A DNA stretch of 64,000 nt from Ophiura sarsii (lineage: Eukaryota; Echinodermata; Ophiuroidea; Amphilepidida; Ophiuridae). Position numbers and translations under genes: made by a program. The notes beneath the pieces are model-generated. The model ran no database searches, was not told the origin of the DNA, and worked only from the letters and a program-made list of their open reading frames with translations. Where the stretch lies: positions 89,307,753 to 89,371,752 of the forward strand of contig CM069443.1 of the NCBI GenBank assembly GCA_035610835.1, read 5' to 3'. This document shows positions 59,666 to 64,000 of the stretch, one piece after another (positions within the stretch are counted from its first letter, which is position 1; each line of letters opens with the position of its first letter).

Positions 59666-61987
59666 GCCGTTCGAGAACCGCCTTGTTCATTGAATGCCTG
59701 TCCTGATGATAATTGTAAATTTCCTCAAATATGAGTTGTATTGTACCTATTCCCATGTTCAACTGGAACATTTATAATGTATTATTCGTCAGGCTTTTCC
59801 TCACTTTTCTTTTTTCCTTCTTCTTCCTCTTTTTCTTTTCTCCCCTCTTTTTTTTTCTCTTCCCTCTATTTTTCTATTTCTTCTTTCCTTCCGCCTTTTT
59901 CCTCCTTTTAGTTTTTTTTAGGCACTGGCATGATTCCCTCAATTTTAACTGTTGCTTCCTGGGAGCGGTGCTCCCCGCTCCTGCACTTTTTGCATCCCTG
60001 ATATCTGTAGTCCTACATGCCTTACACATACCTGAACAAGTACCCAAACCTACAAGGACTAGTGTTACCCATGATTTCGTGTTATTTTGTTTGTGTTAAA
60101 TGTTAACATTTGTACAGAAAATATAGTCTGTTGAACGGGACATGTAAAACACTTTGCGGTAAGCGGAATTTTGGGCTATGCGTTTTCGTGTTAACAAGTT
60201 TCTGTGCTAGAATACCACTTTCATTGATTATAAAAAAAATAGAATAAACTCATCATAATAAAGTACTCAAAAGCTAGTAAGCTACCCAACATTTCAGTCA
60301 ACCTAAACAGATTTAATTCTGACACACCCTATAATGGAAAGGTGTGGGATTGTAGGGAGAGTTGGACAGGATGACACGAATGGTAAGATATGGAACAATA
60401 CCAAAAAGACAATGTTATCATGTGACTACATGTAATTAATATAAATAATTAATGTATAAATTCTGTTTTTTCACAGACATAACAGACAGGTTAAACTTTA
60501 GTGCTCACCTGGTACAAGAACCAATATGCATATTTGGATGAAATTCAATCTGGTAGCTTTTACACAAATAAAACAAAATAACCAAATTCACCCTGTGATA
60601 TTTTTTTCTTCTTCAAGATGGCCGACGAAGATGATTTTGTGTTTTACCAGGGCTGTTTTACTTGCTAGTCGTAAATAACAAATTTCAATGTGACTTTTCT
60701 GAACACTTTTGCTAGCTCTTATTTTCATAGCAATGCCATGATAAGATAGAGAACATTCAAGGACAACTTTGAGTCTCCAAAAAGGGATTGGGGCATAAAA
60801 ACGAAGGATATTCAGGTGACTAAAATTTGGTTTTTAGGTTCCCTTCAACATTGTGCCTTTACCCGATACCCAAATCATAGATTTGGTATCTATCGAGACT
60901 AGGCTTAGTAGCAACACTGAAGTTATTTCCATCACCAATCCTTTATGTAATGTAGTTTTAGTCACTGATAACACAGAATACTTTAATTGAACTGCGTGTA
61001 AAGAAACAAAAGCTTTTTTTCCCATTCATCGCAGGTCGCCACCATGATGGTTTTGATTACCAAGCACGTGTGATCCAATTTTGCTTGCTGGTACCAATTT
61101 ATGGCAATAGCGTTGCATGCCAAACTTAATTACCGGGAATACAATTGGTAGACTATGGCGCACGTATCAAGAGCAAAGTGCATTATCACAATGTTAAAAT
61201 GCAGATTGTTGAAAAGATTACACCATTGATCACTTTTGTTTACATTTATTTTGTTTTGTGCTGGAAATTGTTTTGGGTAAACTTTTAGAAAAACCGAGAG
61301 AAGTGGTCAAACCAGAGATTCGCGACGTTTTCTGCCTTAACTCTAGTGCAAGGTGTTGACTATTTTCCCGCCGGTTAACCCGAAATTTGGATAACCCGAA
61401 GTAATTCTTCTGCTGGTCCCGCCGACTTTGTGTTAACAAGTTTCTACTGTAAAAAAGTTAATTGTTTAATTTTCTTGTGTGAGATTAGAACATAGTATAC
61501 TATTTTGTGAGTGGGATGTACACATTCCTCTCAAAACAAAAGTAATCCAAGTGTACACGCAAGATTATGGGTTATGGCCACATGCACATGGTTTTGGCCG
61601 CATGTACGCATCACGCATATGATGCACAGTGCGCTTGTTGCCTTTATGTGCGCTTACGTTCCTCTGTATTAATTCGCTACTGTGATGAGGCTTCACCAAT
61701 TTGGATCTGATTTAAGATTCTTACAAAGAATTTGGCAAGAATCTGTAGATTCTCTTTCCACTTAAATGCTGTGTTGCACAGTTTCAATTTTGTAAAATAA
61801 CTTGGATTCTCGCCACTCTACTGGCTAGAATCTTTGCAAGAATGGTTTCTCAGATTCTCGTTGAATTTCTAACCCTGAAAACCAAGTTTGCAATGCTATA
61901 TCTAGGCCACTCTATTTGTAACCAAAGAAGAAACCTACTGGAAATCAAAACATTTTTTCTTTTTTCTTATCTTTTTTTCCCATGCAG
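59666..61987. other. Intronic DNA, nothing recognised
   Basis: A T/C-rich tract near 59800-59920 gives a long but meaningless open frame. No other structure is supported. Confidence 0.4.
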
Positions 61988-62124
61988 ATAATAGATTAGA
62001 AAATTTGCAATTAGTACCTAATAAGAAATACAGCGACATTGCCAAAAGGAAAGGAGGTGACCAGCGTGAGCATAGTTTATACTGGATAGCAATTCAACAA
62101 CTCCCAGATGATTCATTTGATGAG
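61988..62124 (+). CDS. ZMYND19: ZMYND19 exon 4 (last exon in window)
   Basis: The acceptor CCCATGCAG precedes 137 nt that complete Asp and add 45 codons: NRLENLQLVP, then KKYSDIAKRKGGDQ, then EHSLYWIAIQQLPDDSFDE. Vertebrate ZMYND19 has DNRLDNLQLVP and EQSLYWLAIQQLP at the same place. The donor GTAACA at 62125 is weaker than the other three but keeps phase 0. The downstream Cys-rich MYND finger, expected after about 60 more residues, is not in the remaining 1.9 kb, so the gene is truncated by the window edge. Confidence 0.92.
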
Positions 62125-62194
62125 GTAACACATTATTTGGATGTTTAACCATTTCAAAACGACTATTTTTGGAAAATGAATACAATCAAATTTT

Positions 62195-62513
62195 AATTTG
62201 AAGTTAAACTTTCGATCTCAACACATCTCAAACACAGAAATAATTACCTGGAATTTTCAGGTGTTTCTACACCTTTCATCAGCAGACTAATGACTGGATT
62301 TGGTCAAGGAGGCAATTTACATCAGAGCCAACCAACCATCACTCAACAAAGACGGGGGCAGATACAAATTACCAAGAGTCTATGACCCGATTCTGACGTC
62401 ACACCTCAAAAAGGTCAAGTCCAGTCATTAGTCTGCTGATGAAAGGTGTAGAAACACCTGAAAATTCCAGGTAATTATTTTTTGTGTTGAGATCGAAAGT
62501 TAAACTTCAAATT
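62195..62513. repeat. Inverted ~100-bp arms around a Penelope-like fragment
   Basis: The left arm 62195-62298 and right arm 62420-62513 are close complements (AGTTAAACTTTCGATCTCAA; CCTGGAATTTTCAGGTGTTT; TCATCAGCAGACTAATGACT). Each arm, read outward from the centre, has a hammerhead-like core CTGATGA-hairpin-GAAA. Confidence 0.8.
62303..62413 (+). pseudogene. Penelope-like GIY-YIG endonuclease C-terminal fragment
   Basis: The plus strand encodes VKEAIYIRANQPSLNKDGGR followed by YKLPRVYDPILTSHLKK, the conserved last block of the Penelope-like endonuclease (compare HIRL..SSLNRD at 48840-48930). It is open but only 37 codons long and lies between inverted terminal arms in ZMYND19 intron 4. Confidence 0.8.
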
Positions 62514-62516
62514 ATT

Positions 62517-64000
62517 TATCACCAACACAGATGAACTTTCATTCTAACAATCAAATGTTGTATAGTAAAGTTTCTATTGGATATGGATAGTAATCTCAAG
62601 TTTATGACTAACTGATGAATGAATGCAAGATGAAAACTTATCTCGCCAATAATCTTCTTCAAACAGTATTATTATGTTTATTCTAGTACAGTCATTTAAT
62701 AAAGGGAATAAGTATTTACCGACTGACTGGTGGCATTGACAATGTTTTATTGCTCAAACTTTCTACTTTTGAATGAAAACATTCCGGTTCATTCAGAGAT
62801 TTTCATTCAGAGAAAATGTAAAGTAGTTATTGAAGTAGTCGGGTTTGAACCGACTAGCAGCCGGGGTTTGACTAGTCGGGTGTAGCGGCCCAAGGGTGTA
62901 GCCATAGACTTAACAAACAAGTTGGTTAAAACAAGGCCTATTTGTTATTTTTAAAACAATTACCGTACACCAACTTATGTAACATGACCTTGTCCTAATT
63001 AGTGTTCTAGAGGGTCATATGTCATAAGTTGGTGTAAAAAAAGTTACACTACAAGTATGTAAAGTGAGAGAAAATTCACCAATTCTGATTCAAATCATAA
63101 CTTTTATTGTATACATCCAATCTACATAAAATAAAACTATTTAGGAAGCTATTACTACAAGGATACCAGATTTGTAAATATCATGTGATATTATACAGGG
63201 TGTGCATTAATTAATTATACAGGGTGTAACTAGAACTAATATCGGTCGCTGATGTCACCTGATAAATCCACCAAAACCTGGCCAAGCAAAAGGACGGGCG
63301 GTCCCCATTTCCCATCCAGATCATTTTTACGTTTCAATATTATGGTCCCATCCAGATCATTTTTACATTTCAATACATGGGCCCAACCTTATACTATTCC
63401 GTGCATGTCGTAAACCAACGTATCAATTCTAAAAGCTGGTGTTTGGGCGGCACCCTTAGATGTCATACAAATTGATGGACACAAACGTGTGCTATCAGCA
63501 TGGGTTGTTCCTTGCTGGTAAACTATGTGCACAAATATTCACGGTAATACTATTTTAAGTACTACAGAAGTGTTGAACTAATTAAACTGAATATTTATTT
63601 ACCAGACATTTTTAAATAAGAGGAAATTATTTATAAACGTCAGAACAGTATTACAATTAATAATACCAGAGTATTTGTTTCATTTGGCAACTTTTCTTTG
63701 CATGGAGGCTGCCTTTGGAGTCATAAAATGTACAGTGGATTATCCAGGTCTCACGGCTGTTCGTTCTAGGTGTAACATAAGAAAAACATTTTTTTTCTTC
63801 TAGTTTTGATATACCCAAGTTATTTTTTTTCTCTACAAGTATTACAATAAAAGCAAGTATTGTAGTAAGTAGGCGGGATAAAGTGGCTTTCACTAAAAAA
63901 GAACCAAGTCGGGCAATCATCCATCATTAAAATATACAGGGTGGCCAAAATCATGTACATGTATATTAAATTTATAATGGAAAACAATGTTTTGAATCAT
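62517..64000. other. Intronic DNA with ACAGGGTG-type transposon ends
   Basis: ATACAGGGTGTGCATT (63195), TACAGGGTGTAACTAG (63221) and TACAGGGTGGCCAAAAT (63936) resemble termini of small DNA elements. A CCCATCCAGATCATTTTTAC duplication lies near 63310 and 63350. The missing ZMYND19 MYND exon is not found here. Confidence 0.4.

Larger units (their letters stand above)
43795..64000 (+). other. ZMYND19: Gene span: ZMYND19 orthologue, 3' end outside window
   Basis: Four coding exons (43795-43845, 49095-49154, 54352-54523, 61988-62124) join in frame to 140 codons. These follow vertebrate ZMYND19 closely from the initiator to the IQQLP segment. Introns are 5249, 5197 and 7464 bp. I see no MYND cysteine cluster in 62125-64000, so the C-terminal exon or exons must lie to the right of the window. 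The introns are loaded with mobile elements: nested DNA transposons 44973-46958, a LINE relic 47151-47387, Penelope-like relics 48440-48945 and 62303-62413, SINEs, and a Harbinger-like element 54961-56560. Confidence 0.9.

Noticed and set aside
59731..60099. 122-codon Phe-rich open frame
   Set aside because: It spans a T/C-rich tract, which gives long meaningless hydrophobic frames.
62125..64000. MYND zinc-finger exon of ZMYND19
   Set aside because: Looked for a Cys-rich segment with flanking splice sites on the + strand and found none; the exon is expected beyond the window.

Overview
This is a metazoan nuclear window: AT-rich, introns of 2-7 kb, GT-AG splice sites, and DNA dominated by transposable elements, fold-back elements and minisatellites. 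Two genes are supported, both on the + strand and both recognisable only after splicing. The frequent TAGGCCTA-like words, the Penelope-like and CR1/RTE-like retroelement relics, and the gene content suggest a marine invertebrate, perhaps an ambulacrarian deuterostome. The taxon is inference, not proof.

Layout. Bases 1-25000 hold no gene that I can support. They contain a 1.7 kb element built of CCAATATTGG palindromes, a 3 kb insertion carrying 156-bp repeats rich in AGGTCA half-sites, several fold-back elements, a hAT-type element with an 8-bp target duplication, a 2.4 kb giant inverted repeat, and a 3.4 kb array of a 35-bp satellite. Bases 25132-28481 hold gene 1, a two-coding-exon, 380-residue N-myristoylated protein with an IRS/FRS2-type PTB domain and a long acidic Pro/Ser/Thr-rich tail. 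Bases 28500-43700 are mainly decayed non-LTR retrotransposons, DNA elements and one 100-N assembly gap. From 43795 to the window end lies gene 2, the orthologue of ZMYND19. Four exons give 140 codons, and the MYND zinc-finger exon(s) lie beyond the right edge. Its introns hold SINEs, two Penelope-like relics, a Harbinger-like element, a pair of nested DNA transposons and further minisatellites.

The genes do not form an obvious pathway. Gene 1 would be a membrane-anchored signalling adaptor. ZMYND19 is known in mammals as an MCH-receptor-1-interacting zinc-finger protein. The most informative structures are transposon insertions for which the same window also holds an empty or undisrupted counterpart. 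These fix target-site duplications and boundaries directly. The most unusual items are the adaptor with a single tyrosine, the hairpin-forming 35-bp satellite, the arrays of nuclear-receptor-like half-sites and a hammerhead-like motif in a Penelope-like terminal repeat.
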